Assembly (NCBI GenBank): GCA_001768735.1
Contig: MEMB01000002.1
Span: 825,031 to 889,030 of the forward strand
Origin: Alphaproteobacteria bacterium GWF2_58_20
Lineage (GTDB): Bacteria; Pseudomonadota; Alphaproteobacteria; UBA1247
Direction: 5' to 3'
Length of the DNA: 64,000 bases
Positions 19,498 to 30,618 of the stretch are shown here, one piece after another. Under the pieces are notes generated by a model that saw only the letters and a list, made by a program, of their open reading frames with translations, did not search any database and was not told the DNA's origin. Numbering within the stretch: position 1 is the stretch's first letter; every line of letters begins with the position of its first letter. A program made the position numbers and the translations under genes.

Positions 19498-20820
19498 TTA
19501 CGGAATCAAGGGCGACCACGCCGGATCGGATGCATAAACCGGCGTTTTGATATAACGCTCGTTCGCCCCGGTCAGATCAATGGCATAAAGACGGGCGGAA
19601 CGATCCTTTCCGCCAGGCCCCGTAGCCGTTTCCTTGAAGTACATGAGAACCCGCCCGTTGGGAGACCATGTTGGCCCCTCAAGATGGTAGGATTTGGTGA
19701 TCAGGCGCTCTCCGGAACCATCCGGGTGCATGACACCGAGATAAAATTGCCCCCCCAGCATCTTGATGAAGGCAATGAGGTCGCCGCGCGGCGACCAGAC
19801 CGGGGTTGCATAACGTCCTTCGCCAAAGCTGATGCGGCGGGCGTTGCGTCCATCGGCATCCATGACATAAAGCTGCTGGGTTCCGCCACGATCGGATTCA
19901 AAGGCAATCCGCTGTCCATCCGGAGAAAAACTGGGAGATGTGTCAATGGCCATGCCCGTGGTGAGCTGGCGCACGCGCCGACTGTCCAGGTCCATGACAT
20001 AGATGTCAGCGTTCCCGGCGGTTGACTGGCTCATGACCACGCGGGATCCATCAGGCGAAAAACGCGGCGCGAAGGTCATGCCCGAAAAGCTGCCAAGGAC
20101 TTCCTGCCGCCCTGTGTCGATATTGTAGAGATAAACCCGTGGCTTGCGCCCTTCCCCATAGGAAAGGTAAGTGACGAGCGGCCCGGAAGGCGAAAAGCGC
20201 GGCGTCATCACCAGCGACTTGCCATCGGTCAGGTAGCGGCTGCCATATCCATCCTGATCCATGATGGCCAGACGCTTGACACGCTTGTTGGGAGGGCCGC
20301 TTTCGGCCACATAGACGACACGCGTATCAAAATAACCGCTTTCACCGGTCAGCCGCTTGTAAATCTCGTCAGAAATGATGTGGGCAATGCGCCGCCAGTT
20401 GTCCGGCTTGGTCATGTAGGCTTTGCCTACCATCTGCTGGCCCGCAAAAACGTCCCAGAGCCTGAACTCCACCCGCAGGCGTCCATCCGCCTCCGCAACA
20501 ACGCTTCCCGCCACCAGTGCCTGCGCACCGATGATCCGCCAATCGGCAAACCGTGGCTGGAGACGGATTTCCGCCGCCGTCTGGATAAAGGCCTTCTGGT
20601 CGATGATGCGAAAGATGCCCGAGCTTTCAAGATTGGTGGCAACAACGCCTGAAATCTGGTGACCGACATCCACATCTGCCGGGGTTTCCCCATAAAAATC
20701 CGTGAGGGCGATGGGCAGCGGTTCCACCGTACCCCGCGTGACATCAATGCGGATTTCCGCCCGCGCAGGCCGCACCAGACAGGCAAGAACCAAAAGGAAA
20801 ACCGCAAAAAGGCGTTTCAT
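19498..20820 (-). CDS. tolB: Tol-Pal system beta-propeller protein TolB
   Basis: Repeated SPDGxxIAFxSxRxG propeller motifs; position in tol operon. Confidence 0.95.
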   Translation of the reverse strand: MKRLFAVFLLVLACLVRPARAEIRIDVTRGTVEPLPIALTDFYGETPADVDVGHQISGVVATNLESSGIFRIIDQKAFIQTAAEIRLQPRFADWRIIGAQALVAGSVVAEADGRLRVEFRLWDVFAGQQMVGKAYMTKPDNWRRIAHIISDEIYKRLTGESGYFDTRVVYVAESGPPNKRVKRLAIMDQDGYGSRYLTDGKSLVMTPRFSPSGPLVTYLSYGEGRKPRVYLYNIDTGRQEVLGSFSGMTFAPRFSPDGSRVVMSQSTAGNADIYVMDLDSRRVRQLTTGMAIDTSPSFSPDGQRIAFESDRGGTQQLYVMDADGRNARRISFGEGRYATPVWSPRGDLIAFIKMLGGQFYLGVMHPDGSGERLITKSYHLEGPTWSPNGRVLMYFKETATGPGGKDRSARLYAIDLTGANERYIKTPVYASDPAWSPLIP

Positions 20821-20876
20821 CCCGCACCTCCAAAAAACAACACAATGACCTCTGCCACCTTGTTTTGTGGCCAGTC

Positions 20877-21743
20877 CTAGAACATCTCACTCGGATCAAA
20901 CGTGAGAATAATCGTTTCATTCACAATGTCCAGCCCCGAAGGTGGTTTCGGCAAAGGATTGCAGCGGGCATCCAGCAATGCCCGGCGCGCCCGTTCGGCC
21001 GCCGCGCGGAACACGCCATCCCGTCCCATGCGGGCCTTGTCCACAATATCGGCCTGGCGAATGGACAAATCCCCGCCAACCCGCACGCCAACCTCAACCG
21101 CAATATCCCGCATTCCCGCCGCCCCCGGTTCAATATTCCAGCATTTGGCAAACTGGTTGCCAACCTCAGAACTCCAGGCAAGAACAGCATCCATATCCAA
21201 AGTGTTTCCATTCACCTGTCCCGTTTGCGTCCCTTCGGAAAATCCCTCAAGGATACGGGCAAAACTGGCCGCCGGATCTGGTGTTTCCACAGGGGCGGGC
21301 TGGGCCTCCGGCTTCTTTTTGGAAGGGGGGGCAATATCCTTCAGCAGCGCGGTGAAATCTTCTTCCGGTTTTGGCTCCTGTTTTTTGGCCTCCGGTTTTT
21401 TGACCTCTTCCTTTTTCGCCTCTGCTACAACCGTCTTCTTTTCCGGCTTGGGTTTTGGTTTTGGAGCGGCTTTCGGTTTTTCCGGGGGCGTCTTTGGAGA
21501 CGGCGTTTTCGGAGGTTCCTTCTTTTCTGCTGGTTTGGAAACAGGGGGGGCTGGAGCAGCAACAGTCTTTGCAGGCTCCGGCTTTTTTGCAAGTTCCGCC
21601 ACAGAGATGATCCCCACGGGAATCCGTCGCTCGGCATGGACAAGGCGATTCTGGACATGGGGCAACCCGATCCAGACCAGAACGATCACCATGAAGTGAA
21701 ACGCAATGGACAAAAACACATAATGGTCGAGCTTGTCCTTCAA
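20877..21743 (-). CDS. tolA: TolA-like energy-transducing protein
   Basis: N-terminal TM, Pro/Lys-rich linker, C-terminal TonB/TolA-like domain; position between tolR and tolB. Confidence 0.85.
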   Translation of the reverse strand: MKDKLDHYVFLSIAFHFMVIVLVWIGLPHVQNRLVHAERRIPVGIISVAELAKKPEPAKTVAAPAPPVSKPAEKKEPPKTPSPKTPPEKPKAAPKPKPKPEKKTVVAEAKKEEVKKPEAKKQEPKPEEDFTALLKDIAPPSKKKPEAQPAPVETPDPAASFARILEGFSEGTQTGQVNGNTLDMDAVLAWSSEVGNQFAKCWNIEPGAAGMRDIAVEVGVRVGGDLSIRQADIVDKARMGRDGVFRAAAERARRALLDARCNPLPKPPSGLDIVNETIILTFDPSEMF

Positions 21744-21756
21744 CCCCCGCCCCTTC

Positions 21757-22200
21757 TCATTTCTTCTTTTGATCCGGCGTTTCCGTAACCAGGGACAGGT
21801 TGGTGAACCCGGCAGCGTTGAGCGCGCCCAGAACCTCCATCACCCGACCATAATTCCCGCCCTTGTCGCCCCGAAAAACAATGGAAAGCTTTGGATTGCT
21901 GGCCTTCATGGCTGAAAGCTTGGCCAGCAGTTCATCCAGCGGCATCTTCTTTTCCTGCAGGAAAATGGTGCCATCCGCCGCCACCGTTACCGCTGCCGGT
22001 TCTTCATTCTGCCCGATGGACGTTGCCGCCACCTCCGGCAATTCCACCGGAACCCCCACCGTAAGCAATGGCGCGGAAATCATGAACACGATGAGCAGTG
22101 TCATGGTAACGTCGATCATCGGCGTCATGTTGATGTCGGTCAGCGGCCGATAGCCCCCGCGCCGCCTTCCCGTTCCCCGCATTCCGAAGCCACCCGGCAT
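21757..22200 (-). CDS. tolR: Tol-Pal system protein TolR
   Basis: PLTDINMTPMIDVTMTLLIVFMISAPLL. Confidence 0.95.
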   Translation of the reverse strand: MPGGFGMRGTGRRRGGYRPLTDINMTPMIDVTMTLLIVFMISAPLLTVGVPVELPEVAATSIGQNEEPAAVTVAADGTIFLQEKKMPLDELLAKLSAMKASNPKLSIVFRGDKGGNYGRVMEVLGALNAAGFTNLSLVTETPDQKKK

Positions 22201-22923
22201 TTATTCCTTCTCCTCAAGATGGCGCGACAGGATGGCACCGAATTCGGTGGCAAAACCTTCCAGGCGATCGGCGTAACGCGTGATGTCCGTGGAAAACTTG
22301 TTGTAGGCCAGCACTGCAGGAATGGCGGCCACAAGCCCAATGGCCGTGGACAGCAGGGATTCGGCAATGCCCGGTGCCACCGTGGCGATGCTGGTGTTCT
22401 GGCTGCCGGCAATGGCGGAAAAACTGTTCATGATGCCCCAAACCGTACCGAACAGGCCCAGAAACGGTGCTGTGGATCCTACGCTGGCGAGGAAAATCAT
22501 GTACCGCTCGCAGCGCGCAAGCTCGCGCCCGATGGTAAGGCCCATGACCCGCTCGATACGCTGGTGCAAGCTGACACGTGTATCATTGCTGCGCACCGCG
22601 CCAGCGCTTTTTTCCGTGGAAAGTTTCCACTCGCGCATGCCGGCCGCAAAGGTGGCCGCCATGGGATCGTCAGGTTTTTTGCCGACCTTGGCATAAAGCG
22701 CCTCCAGCGATCCGCCCGACCAAAAGCTGTCTTCAAAGGAATCCGCACTGGCCTTGAGCTTGCGCATGAGCTGGTATTTCTCGAAAATGACGGCCCACGA
22801 CCAGATGGACGCGATCACCAGACCGATCATCACCAGCTGCACCAGCGTGTTGGAAATCATGAAAAGGTCGAGGATCGAAAAATCGCCTCCACCAATCGTT
22901 TGTACCGCAACTTCAGGATTCAT
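22201..22923 (-). CDS. tolQ: Tol-Pal system protein TolQ
   Basis: MotA/TolQ/ExbB motif region FLGLFGTVWGIMNSFSAIA...GIAESLLSTAIGLVAAIPAVLAYN. Confidence 0.95.
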   Translation of the reverse strand: MNPEVAVQTIGGGDFSILDLFMISNTLVQLVMIGLVIASIWSWAVIFEKYQLMRKLKASADSFEDSFWSGGSLEALYAKVGKKPDDPMAATFAAGMREWKLSTEKSAGAVRSNDTRVSLHQRIERVMGLTIGRELARCERYMIFLASVGSTAPFLGLFGTVWGIMNSFSAIAGSQNTSIATVAPGIAESLLSTAIGLVAAIPAVLAYNKFSTDITRYADRLEGFATEFGAILSRHLEEKE

Positions 22924-23332
22924 GTGCCTTACCGCTTTCCATTCCATGCCTCAATGCGGCCGGTATCCGTACCGGACGCCCGTTTTTCCCAACGCAGGCC
23001 AGCTTGACATCCAGCCGGGCCAGCAGATGCCCGTCCCGCCAGATATCCTGCGCCATTTCCATGCTCGCTCCGCCAACGGCCACAACCCGCACGGACACAT
23101 CCAGCAGGTCGTCCAGCCGCGCCGGGGCATGGTAGTCTATGCTGCAATGCCGCACCACAAAATAAAAATCATGCGCTGCCGCAAGCCCCGTGTGCGAATA
23201 TCCCGTTTCCCGCAGCATTTCTGTGCGGGCACGTTCGGCAAATTTCAGGTAATTGGCGTAAAACACCACGCCGCCTGCATCCGTATCCTCATAATAGACC
23301 CGGATTTTCATGGAGAAATCAGGGAGCGTCAT
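22913..23332 (-). CDS. ybgC: Acyl-CoA thioesterase YbgC
   Basis: [32 protein letters not shown]. Confidence 0.93.
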   Translation of the reverse strand: MTLPDFSMKIRVYYEDTDAGGVVFYANYLKFAERARTEMLRETGYSHTGLAAAHDFYFVVRHCSIDYHAPARLDDLLDVSVRVVAVGGASMEMAQDIWRDGHLLARLDVKLACVGKNGRPVRIPAALRHGMESGKAHES

Positions 23333-24377
23333 CCCCATCCCCCGGCTCCAGAAGATCCATCTGCGGAACAGGTACACTGTTTGGCGCAGGAAGTCCCAGA
23401 TAGCGCCACCCCGTGCCGGAGAGCATGCGCCCGCGCGGCGTCCGCTGCACAAGCCCCTGCTGCATGAGATAGGGCTCAATCACATCCTCGATGACATCCC
23501 TTTCGTCGGCCAGGGCTGCTGCCAGCGTTTCCGCCCCCACCGGGCCGCCTCCATAATTTTCGGCAATGCAGCGCAGGTAACGGCGATCCATGGCGTCAAG
23601 CCCCGCCTTGTCCACATCCAGCTGCGACAGGGCCGCATCTGCTGCCTTGGCATCAATCCGGTCATGGCCCGCAACCGCACAGATGTCGCGCACACGCCGC
23701 AACAGGCGCGCGGCAATGCGGGGGGTTCCCCGCGAACGCCGGGCAATTTCCATGGCCCCTTCGGGCGCAAGATCGAGGGCAAGGATGCCCGCCGCACGTG
23801 AAACGATCAGCGCCAGCTCATCCGGTTCATAAAAGGACAAGCGGAGCGGAATGCCAAAACGCTCACGCAAAGGCCGCGTGATGAGCCCGGAACGGGTTGT
23901 CGCCCCGATCAGCGTAAACGGGGGCAGGTCGATCCGCACAGAACGTGCCGCCGGGCCTTCCCCGATGATGAGGTCCAGCTGGAAATCTTCCATCGCCGGA
24001 TAGAGGATTTCCTCCACCACCGGGGACAGGCGATGGATTTCATCAATGAACAGGACATCATGCGGCTGGAGGTTGGTGAGAATGGCAGCCAGATCGCCCG
24101 CCTTGGCAATCACCGGCCCCGATGTGGCCCGAAATCCCACGCCCATTTCATGGCTGACAATGTGGGAAAGCGTGGTTTTCCCAAGCCCCGGAGGGCCAAA
24201 CAGCAGCACATGGTCAAGCGCCTCGCCGCGCCCCCGGGCCGCCTGAATGAAAACGGAAAGATTCTCGCGCACCTGCTTCTGACCGACAAAATCCGCAAGG
24301 ACACGCGGACGAATGGACGTTTCCGGCGCATCTCCGCCCTGAAAACCTGAAGAAATATCCCGCGGAAGATCATTCAT
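23319..24377 (-). CDS. ruvB: Holliday junction branch migration DNA helicase RuvB
   Basis: [44 protein letters not shown]. Confidence 0.96.
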   Translation of the reverse strand: MNDLPRDISSGFQGGDAPETSIRPRVLADFVGQKQVRENLSVFIQAARGRGEALDHVLLFGPPGLGKTTLSHIVSHEMGVGFRATSGPVIAKAGDLAAILTNLQPHDVLFIDEIHRLSPVVEEILYPAMEDFQLDLIIGEGPAARSVRIDLPPFTLIGATTRSGLITRPLRERFGIPLRLSFYEPDELALIVSRAAGILALDLAPEGAMEIARRSRGTPRIAARLLRRVRDICAVAGHDRIDAKAADAALSQLDVDKAGLDAMDRRYLRCIAENYGGGPVGAETLAAALADERDVIEDVIEPYLMQQGLVQRTPRGRMLSGTGWRYLGLPAPNSVPVPQMDLLEPGDGDDAP

Positions 24378-24997
24378 GCGCTCAGCTCCTTGAGGCCACG
24401 CCGGATAAGGGCTGAAACATCCGCATCTTCTCCCAGTTCCTGCCGTGCCATCATCACCGCCGCAAAAGCCTCGGCACGCCGATACCCAAGATTGACCAAC
24501 GCCGAAACCGCATCAGCGGCAGCGCCGGATGATACCGGAAGACCGGAGGACATGCCCTTCTTGCCAGACGTCCCCATGACCACCGGAAGCGCCATGCCAG
24601 ACACCTTGTCCTTGAGTTCTGTAATGAGGCGGGCGGCCAGTTTTGGTCCCACCCCGTCGGCCCGCGTAATGGAAGCCTTGTCCTCGGCAGCAATCGCCAT
24701 GGCCAGCTGGTCAGGCGCAAGGGCGCTGAGAATGGCCAGCGCCGTGCGCGCCCCAACGCCCTGCACACCGTAAAGAATGCGGAACCAGTCCCGTTCCTCC
24801 GAAGACAGAAAGCCATAAAGGCTGATGCTGTCTTCGCGGACCTGCGTTTCAATCATGAGGCGGACAGCTTCATCCACACCGCCCACATTGCGCAGCGTTC
24901 CAGCCGATGCGTAAACCAGATAGCCAACGCCCCCCACATCCACAACCAGGTGGGAAAGTCCAATCTCGGCAATAATGCCCTTGAGGAGCGCAATCAT
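24374..24997 (-). CDS. ruvA: Holliday junction branch migration protein RuvA
   Basis: [31 protein letters not shown]; position ruvC-ruvA-ruvB. Confidence 0.95.
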   Translation of the reverse strand: MIALLKGIIAEIGLSHLVVDVGGVGYLVYASAGTLRNVGGVDEAVRLMIETQVREDSISLYGFLSSEERDWFRILYGVQGVGARTALAILSALAPDQLAMAIAAEDKASITRADGVGPKLAARLITELKDKVSGMALPVVMGTSGKKGMSSGLPVSSGAAADAVSALVNLGYRRAEAFAAVMMARQELGEDADVSALIRRGLKELSA

Positions 24998-25503
24998 CGG
25001 GCACCTCCCCCCATGATTCCACCGACCAACCTGCGGGTTGAAGCATGGTGTGCATGACAAATCGCCACCGCCAGCGCATCCGCAGCATCGGGGGATGAAA
25101 GCGTGCATCCGGGCATCAGCATCTTCACCATCATCTGCACCTGTTCCTTTTCGGCATGGCCAGCCCCCACCACAGCCTTCTTGACGAGGTTGGCCGGATA
25201 TTCCGAAACGGCAAGCCCCTGTTCGGCCGGGGCCAGCAGGGCAATCCCGCGGGCATGGCCAAGCTTGAGGGCCGAAAGCGGATTCTTGTTCACAAAGGTT
25301 TCCTCAACCGCAGCCTCATCGGGCGTCCAGGCCGCAATCACCTCAACCAGTCCCGCATGCAGGGCCATGAGCCGCTCGGCCAGCGTGCCGGTTTTCGGGG
25401 GACGGACCGTGCCGTTGGCGATATGGCGCAAACGCCCGCCTTCTGCCTCAATCACGCCCCAGCCGGTATTCACAAGGCCGGGATCAATGCCCAGAATCCG
25501 CAT
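24994..25503 (-). CDS. ruvC: Crossover junction endodeoxyribonuclease RuvC
   Basis: [22 protein letters not shown]. Confidence 0.95.
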   Translation of the reverse strand: MRILGIDPGLVNTGWGVIEAEGGRLRHIANGTVRPPKTGTLAERLMALHAGLVEVIAAWTPDEAAVEETFVNKNPLSALKLGHARGIALLAPAEQGLAVSEYPANLVKKAVVGAGHAEKEQVQMMVKMLMPGCTLSSPDAADALAVAICHAHHASTRRLVGGIMGGGAR

Positions 25504-25507
25504 GCCC

Positions 25508-26269
25508 TCACTTGGCCTTGTCCGCGATACGCTGCATCACATCATCGGGAATGTCGTAATTTCCGAACACGTTTTGCACATCGTCATTTTCTTCCAGAGT
25601 TTCAATCAGGCCCATCAGCGTTTCCGCCTGCTCCTCGTTCGGGGTGGCAGTGATATTCGGCCGCCAGCCAATGCTTGAGGATTCCGGCTCGCCAAACTTC
25701 GCAACCAGAACATCCCGCACGGCATGGAAACTTTCCGGCGCTGTCGTTACCTCCAGCCCGTCCTCCGTTTCCTCCACATTGTCGGCACCCGCCTCTACAG
25801 CCACTTCAAACAGGTCATCGAACGACACCTTGCCCGCCGGATAAAAAATGGTTCCGATTCGGTCAAACATGAAGGCCACCGACCCCATCTCGCCCATGGC
25901 CCCGCCACGCTTGCCAAATGTGGCACGGACTTCCGCCGCCGTACGGTTGCGGTTTTCCGTCAGCGCCTCGACAATGATTGCCACGCCGCCCGGTCCATAC
26001 CCTTCATAGCGGATATTCTCGTAAACTGCTGAATCCTCACCACCGGGACTCCCCGCCTTGATGGCGCGGTCAATCCGGTCGCGCGGCATGTTGGCCTCAC
26101 GCGCCACGGCAATGGCCGTCCGCAGGCGGGTGTTGGATGCAGGATCAGGCATACCGCATTTGGCCGCCACCATGATTTCCCGCGCAATCTTGTTGAAGAT
26201 CTTGCCCTTGCGCGCGTCCTGCGCACCCTTGCGATGCATGATGTTCTTGAATTGAGAATGGCCTGACAT
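25508..26269 (-). CDS. yebC: YebC/PmpR family transcriptional regulator
   Basis: [37 protein letters not shown]. Confidence 0.95.
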   Translation of the reverse strand: MSGHSQFKNIMHRKGAQDARKGKIFNKIAREIMVAAKCGMPDPASNTRLRTAIAVAREANMPRDRIDRAIKAGSPGGEDSAVYENIRYEGYGPGGVAIIVEALTENRNRTAAEVRATFGKRGGAMGEMGSVAFMFDRIGTIFYPAGKVSFDDLFEVAVEAGADNVEETEDGLEVTTAPESFHAVRDVLVAKFGEPESSSIGWRPNITATPNEEQAETLMGLIETLEENDDVQNVFGNYDIPDDVMQRIADKAK

Positions 26270-26288
26270 AAAGTCTCCCTTTATCTTT

Positions 26289-27098
26289 TCAATCCGGTTC
26301 TGTCTGTGAAAGCCTGCCGCCAACACGCACAGGCGCAATGCGCACGGCAAGGCCGGTTGCATCATTCGTTTCGATAAAAACCCCACAAAGCGTTGCCGCA
26401 CCTTCGGCGGGACGCATCCGTTCCCCGGGAAGCCTGGTCCTGAAACGTTTCAGGATGGATTCCTTTTGCATCCCGATCACGCTGTCATAATCCCCGCACA
26501 TGCCCGCATCGGTGATGTAAGCCGTTCCCCCAGGCAAAACCTGGTGATCCGCCGTTGGAATATGGGTGTGGGTGCCAACGACCAGGCTCACGCGCCCGTC
26601 GCAGAAATGCCCGAATGCCACCTTTTCGCTAGTGGCCTCGGCATGAAAATCAACCAAAATCGCATCCACGTTGCGCCGCAGCCCATGCATCAGGAAAACC
26701 TTTTCCATCGCGGCAAACGGGCAATCCAGCGGATCCGTGAAAATACGCCCCATCAGATTGACAACCGCCACCTTGCGGCCGCCGGCATCATAGATTCCCA
26801 CACCAATTCCCGGCGCCCCCTCAGGATAATTGAGCGGCCGCAGGAGCTGCGGAAAACGGTTCATGTAGGGCAGGATTTCCTGACGGTTCCAGATGTGGTT
26901 GCCCGTTGTGATGCAATCCACACCACAGGCCAGGAAATCCCGCACGATGGGTTCGGTAATCCCGAACCCCTGCGCAGCGTTTTCCCCGTTCACGAAGACA
27001 AAATCAAGACCGAGCTTCTTGCGCAGGCGCGGCACCTCCGACTGCACCACCGTGCGGCCAGATCGGCCCAGAACATCGCCAAGAAAGAGAATCCGCAC
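26289..27098 (-). CDS. YmdB-like (TIGR00282-type) metallophosphoesterase
   Basis: MRILFLGDVLGRSGRTVV, NGENAAQGFGIT, DCITTGNHIWNR, VGTHTHIPTADHQVLPGGTAYITDAGMCGDYDSVIGM. Confidence 0.92.
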   Translation of the reverse strand: MRILFLGDVLGRSGRTVVQSEVPRLRKKLGLDFVFVNGENAAQGFGITEPIVRDFLACGVDCITTGNHIWNRQEILPYMNRFPQLLRPLNYPEGAPGIGVGIYDAGGRKVAVVNLMGRIFTDPLDCPFAAMEKVFLMHGLRRNVDAILVDFHAEATSEKVAFGHFCDGRVSLVVGTHTHIPTADHQVLPGGTAYITDAGMCGDYDSVIGMQKESILKRFRTRLPGERMRPAEGAATLCGVFIETNDATGLAVRIAPVRVGGRLSQTEPD

Positions 27099-27106
27099 CG
27101 GCGACC

Positions 27107-27775
27107 CTATCCCTTCAGGAAACCGGAGAAATCCAGAACCCCGCGCTCGGTGACAATCCCATCCAGCGGCTGGTCAAGCCCGCCTGCCGGAATCCTGGGA
27201 ACTTCCTGCGAGGAAAAACCAAGCCCGATGGCAAGGATGGATTTCTGCTGGCGCAGGCTGTCCAGTGTCACATCATAAAAACCTGAGCTGTAGCCAAGCC
27301 GGTGCCCTTGCCTGTCAAAGGACAGCAGGGGAACAAGAATGATGTCTGGAACAAGATGTTCCGCCGTTTTCCCCGGCGCAGGCACCTGAAAGTGATCCAT
27401 CTCCATGGGTTCATGGGCATGCCACACACGAAATTCCAGGGATTTTCCACGTTCATGTGCGTAGGGCAGGACAATTTTATAGCCATGCTGCGCCAGATGA
27501 CGCAACAGGGGGCGGGCATCCAGCTCACGTCCGATGGGCCAGTAACCAGCCACCACCGACCCCTCAGGGAAGGGAATCTCTTTTTCGACATGGGAAAGGA
27601 CAACATGGGTTGCGTGTGCATGCATCTCATCACGCGCCGTCCGCCTGCGCTCGAGAGATTCCTTGCGCAAGACTTCCTTCTCAACCTCCAGCGCCGCACG
27701 TTTTCCCGGATGCCGAACAAAAAACTCCCGGTCTGGAAGGTAGTGAACGATGATGTCAATCAAATGCCTGATCAA
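27107..27775 (-). CDS. 5-formyltetrahydrofolate cyclo-ligase family protein
   Basis: VVAGYWPIGRELDARPLLRHLAQHG, PDIILVPLLSFDRQGHRLGYSSGFYD. Confidence 0.88.
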   Translation of the reverse strand: MIRHLIDIIVHYLPDREFFVRHPGKRAALEVEKEVLRKESLERRRTARDEMHAHATHVVLSHVEKEIPFPEGSVVAGYWPIGRELDARPLLRHLAQHGYKIVLPYAHERGKSLEFRVWHAHEPMEMDHFQVPAPGKTAEHLVPDIILVPLLSFDRQGHRLGYSSGFYDVTLDSLRQQKSILAIGLGFSSQEVPRIPAGGLDQPLDGIVTERGVLDFSGFLKG

Positions 27776-27817
27776 TGTCCGTATCCTGGTTTGTTTTCCC
27801 TGCCTTTGAAAAACAAG

Positions 27818-27990
27818 GTGGAAGGTTCCAGCATGGCCGCTGATCCTCTTTTACCCGCCGGAGACCCTGGTAGACCAGGTGGGCGCCATATACCAACGCC
27901 ACGGCGATGGCAGGGACAGCTCCCTTTCTCGAACGAATGTGGCCCCCCGGATATATTGGGACCTGGCGCACCCGCCAGAACCTTCCAAAA
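27818..27990 (-). ncRNA. ssrS: 6S RNA candidate (SsrS)
   Basis: Lies between zapA and 5-FCL (conserved 6S context); closing helix GGAAGGTTC...GAACCTTCC on minus strand; internal hairpins CTGGCGGGTGCGCCAG and CCTGGTCTACCAGG; length ~170 nt. Confidence 0.75.
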
Positions 27991-27995
27991 CCACC

Positions 27996-28319
27996 TTAGG
28001 CCTGCTTGAGCTTCGCCGCAAGCCCATCCATGCGCTTTTCGAGATGTTTTAGCGCAGAAAGAATGATTTTTCCTTCCTGGTCGCCCAAACCCGGAGTGGA
28101 AACCGTCCCATGCGTGGCGCGCGACTCCATGGCTTCATCCGCAAGGACAAGCCCGGCAAGCACCAGAAAAGATGGATCATTCGGAACGGGCTTGCCGCCC
28201 GAAACCTCAAGAACCTTCTTGTCAAGATAACCGGCCAGCTCGCGAATCCGGACTTCTTCCCCGGTATCACAACCGATCGTATAAGGCCGTCCCCCAACCA
28301 AAACTTCAACCCGGCTCAT
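27996..28319 (-). CDS. zapA: Cell division protein ZapA
   Basis: VEVLVGGRPYTIGCDTGEEVRIRELAGYLDKKV...FLVLAGLVLADEAME. Confidence 0.88.
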   Translation of the reverse strand: MSRVEVLVGGRPYTIGCDTGEEVRIRELAGYLDKKVLEVSGGKPVPNDPSFLVLAGLVLADEAMESRATHGTVSTPGLGDQEGKIILSALKHLEKRMDGLAAKLKQA

Positions 28320-28494
28320 ACCCAGCCTCCTTCAGGAGATGGTTCAGGCGCCGGATGACAAGATCCAGGCGCGCGATGGAATCGGAATCATGCGCAGGCG
28401 ATGCCTTGCCCCTGGTTTCCGAAGCTTTTTCAAGCTCGCCAAGCCGATCTTCCAGCCCCTCAAGGGCTGCAACGATATCCTTGTAAACAGTCAT
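28306..28494 (-). CDS. Small coiled-coil protein upstream of zapA
   Basis: 62 aa MTVYKDIVAALEGLEDRLGELEKA...; start chosen as the internal Met of the longer listed ORF; overlaps zapA start. Confidence 0.6.
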   Translation of the reverse strand: MTVYKDIVAALEGLEDRLGELEKASETRGKASPAHDSDSIARLDLVIRRLNHLLKEAGYEPG

Positions 28495-28617
28495 GCCTTC
28501 TTTCCTATCCTGCCCGCGCCCCAGCGTCAAGAGTTGACGAAAGATATGCTTTGGCGCATTCTTCCCCGCCGGAAGATGGTTGGGCAAAAACAACTCCCCA
28601 CCCAAGGCAAGGAGCGC

Positions 28618-30618
28618 ATGACACAATACCAGAACCCAAGGCACACGGATATGGCCAATGCCCTGCGCATGCTGGCGGCCGATGCCGTACAGAAAGCCAA
28701 TTCTGGTCATCCCGGCATGCCCATGGGCATGGCCGATGTGGCAACGGTCCTCTTTTCCGCCTTCCTCAACATTTCCCCGCAGGATCCCGAGTGGCCCGAC
28801 CGTGACCGATTCGTTCTTTCCGGCGGCCATGGCTCCATGCTGCTCTATAGCCTGCTGCACCTCATGGGGTTTGAACAAATGCCCATGAACGAGCTGCGCA
28901 ATTTCCGCCAACTGGGCAGCAAAACTCCCGGACATCCTGAAGTGTGCCACGCCTGCGGCATTGAAACCACCACCGGCCCTCTGGGGCAGGGCCTCGCCAC
29001 CGCCGTGGGCATGGCCATAGCCGAACGCCATCTTGCGGCCCGATTCGGGAGCCGGATGGTAGACCATCGCACATACGTCATGGTAGGCGACGGCGACCTC
29101 ATGGAAGGCCTGAGCCATGAAGCGGCTTCGCTCGCAGGCCATCTGGGTCTTTCGCGTCTCACCGTCCTTTATGATGACAACCAGATTTCCATTGATGGCC
29201 CCACGTCCTTAAGCTTTTCCGACAATACCTTGGCCCGTTTTGCCGCCTATGGCTGGGACACCGTCTCCATCAACGGCCAGAACCCGGAAGAAATTTTTGC
29301 CGCCCTTGCCAAGGCGCAGGAGGCCACGGCCCCCACCCTCATTGCCTGCAGGACCACCATCGGTTATGGCGCGCCCAACAAACAGGGCACCTCTGCCGTC
29401 CATGGTTCCCCGCTTGGCGCGGAAGAGGTGGAAGCCACCCGGAAGGCCTTGGGCTGGCCCCACCCGCCTTTTGAAATTCCGGCAGAAATCCTTGGCGCAT
29501 GGCGCAACGCGGCTTCCCGGGCTGAAGGCAAGCATTCCGCATGGCTGGCCGCACAGGCCGGCAGCGATGACACCACCCAGGCCGCATTTGCCGCAGCCAT
29601 GGATGGCGCCCTGCCCGAAGGCCTGGCCGAAACCTTTGCCTCCCTCAAGGCAACCCTCCTTTCCGAGGCGCCAAAGCTGGCCACCCGCCAGGCATCCGGC
29701 CGCGTCCTTGAAGCCATCATGCCCGTCACCCCGGAACTCGTGGGCGGCTCGGCGGACCTGACGCCCTCCAACAACACGAAGACCAAGACCATTTCGGCGA
29801 TCACGCGCGAAAATTTCTCTGGCCAGTACATTCATTATGGCGTGCGGGAACATGCCATGGCCGCCGCCATGAATGGCCTTGCCCTGCATGGGGGAATCAT
29901 TCCCTATGGCGGCACCTTCCTGACCTTCTCGGATTACTGCCGTCCGGCCATCCGCATGTCCGCCCTCATGCGGCAGCGGGTCATTTATGTCATGACCCAT
30001 GATTCGATTGGCCTGGGCGAAGACGGCCCCACCCACCAGCCGGTGGAACATCTTGCCGCCCTGCGTGCCATTCCCGGCCTTTACGTCATGCGCCCGGCTG
30101 ACGCCATGGAAACCGCAGAATGCTGGGAAACCGCTCTTGAAGCACACAGCCATCCCTCGCTTTTGGCCCTGAGTCGCCAAACCCTTCCGGCCCTGCGCAA
30201 GGCAGAAAGCACGGAAAACCTTTGCGCACGCGGCGCCTATGAAATCTCCCCCGCAAAAGGCAGTGCCAAAGCCGTAATCTTTGCCACCGGATCCGAAGTC
30301 CATCTGGCGGTTGAGGCACAAAAGCTCCTGGCGGCCAAGGGAATCGCGCTCCGTGTCGTTTCCGTTCCCTGCACCTCCCTTTTTGAAGAACAGGATGAGG
30401 ATTACAAAACCCGCATCCTTGGCCATGAACCCATCCGCATGGCGGTAGAAGCCGCCGTGCGCTTCGGCTGGGACCGTTTCATCGGTTCTTCCGGCATCTT
30501 CATCGGCATGCCCGGTTTCGGGGAATCCGCGCCATGTGAAGAACTTTTCAATCATTTTGGAATTACAATAGAGGCCATTGTTTCGGCCATTACCACTGCA
30601 ACAGGAGGAAAACCATGA
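28618..30618 (+). CDS. tkt: Transketolase
   Basis: ANALRMLAADAVQKANSGHPGMPMGMADVATVLF; VMVGDGDLMEGLSHEAASLAGHLGL; start refined to ATG 28618. Confidence 0.95.
   Translation: MTQYQNPRHTDMANALRMLAADAVQKANSGHPGMPMGMADVATVLFSAFLNISPQDPEWPDRDRFVLSGGHGSMLLYSLLHLMGFEQMPMNELRNFRQLGSKTPGHPEVCHACGIETTTGPLGQGLATAVGMAIAERHLAARFGSRMVDHRTYVMVGDGDLMEGLSHEAASLAGHLGLSRLTVLYDDNQISIDGPTSLSFSDNTLARFAAYGWDTVSINGQNPEEIFAALAKAQEATAPTLIACRTTIGYGAPNKQGTSAVHGSPLGAEEVEATRKALGWPHPPFEIPAEILGAWRNAASRAEGKHSAWLAAQAGSDDTTQAAFAAAMDGALPEGLAETFASLKATLLSEAPKLATRQASGRVLEAIMPVTPELVGGSADLTPSNNTKTKTISAITRENFSGQYIHYGVREHAMAAAMNGLALHGGIIPYGGTFLTFSDYCRPAIRMSALMRQRVIYVMTHDSIGLGEDGPTHQPVEHLAALRAIPGLYVMRPADAMETAECWETALEAHSHPSLLALSRQTLPALRKAESTENLCARGAYEISPAKGSAKAVIFATGSEVHLAVEAQKLLAAKGIALRVVSVPCTSLFEEQDEDYKTRILGHEPIRMAVEAAVRFGWDRFIGSSGIFIGMPGFGESAPCEELFNHFGITIEAIVSAITTATGGKP

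Noticed and set aside
20865-21788. 307-aa plus-strand ORF rich in Phe/Arg
   Set aside because: Antisense translation of the Lys/Pro-rich TolA linker
29209-30555. 448-aa minus-strand ORF
   Set aside because: Antisense to tkt; Gly-rich shadow sequence typical of GC-biased codon positions
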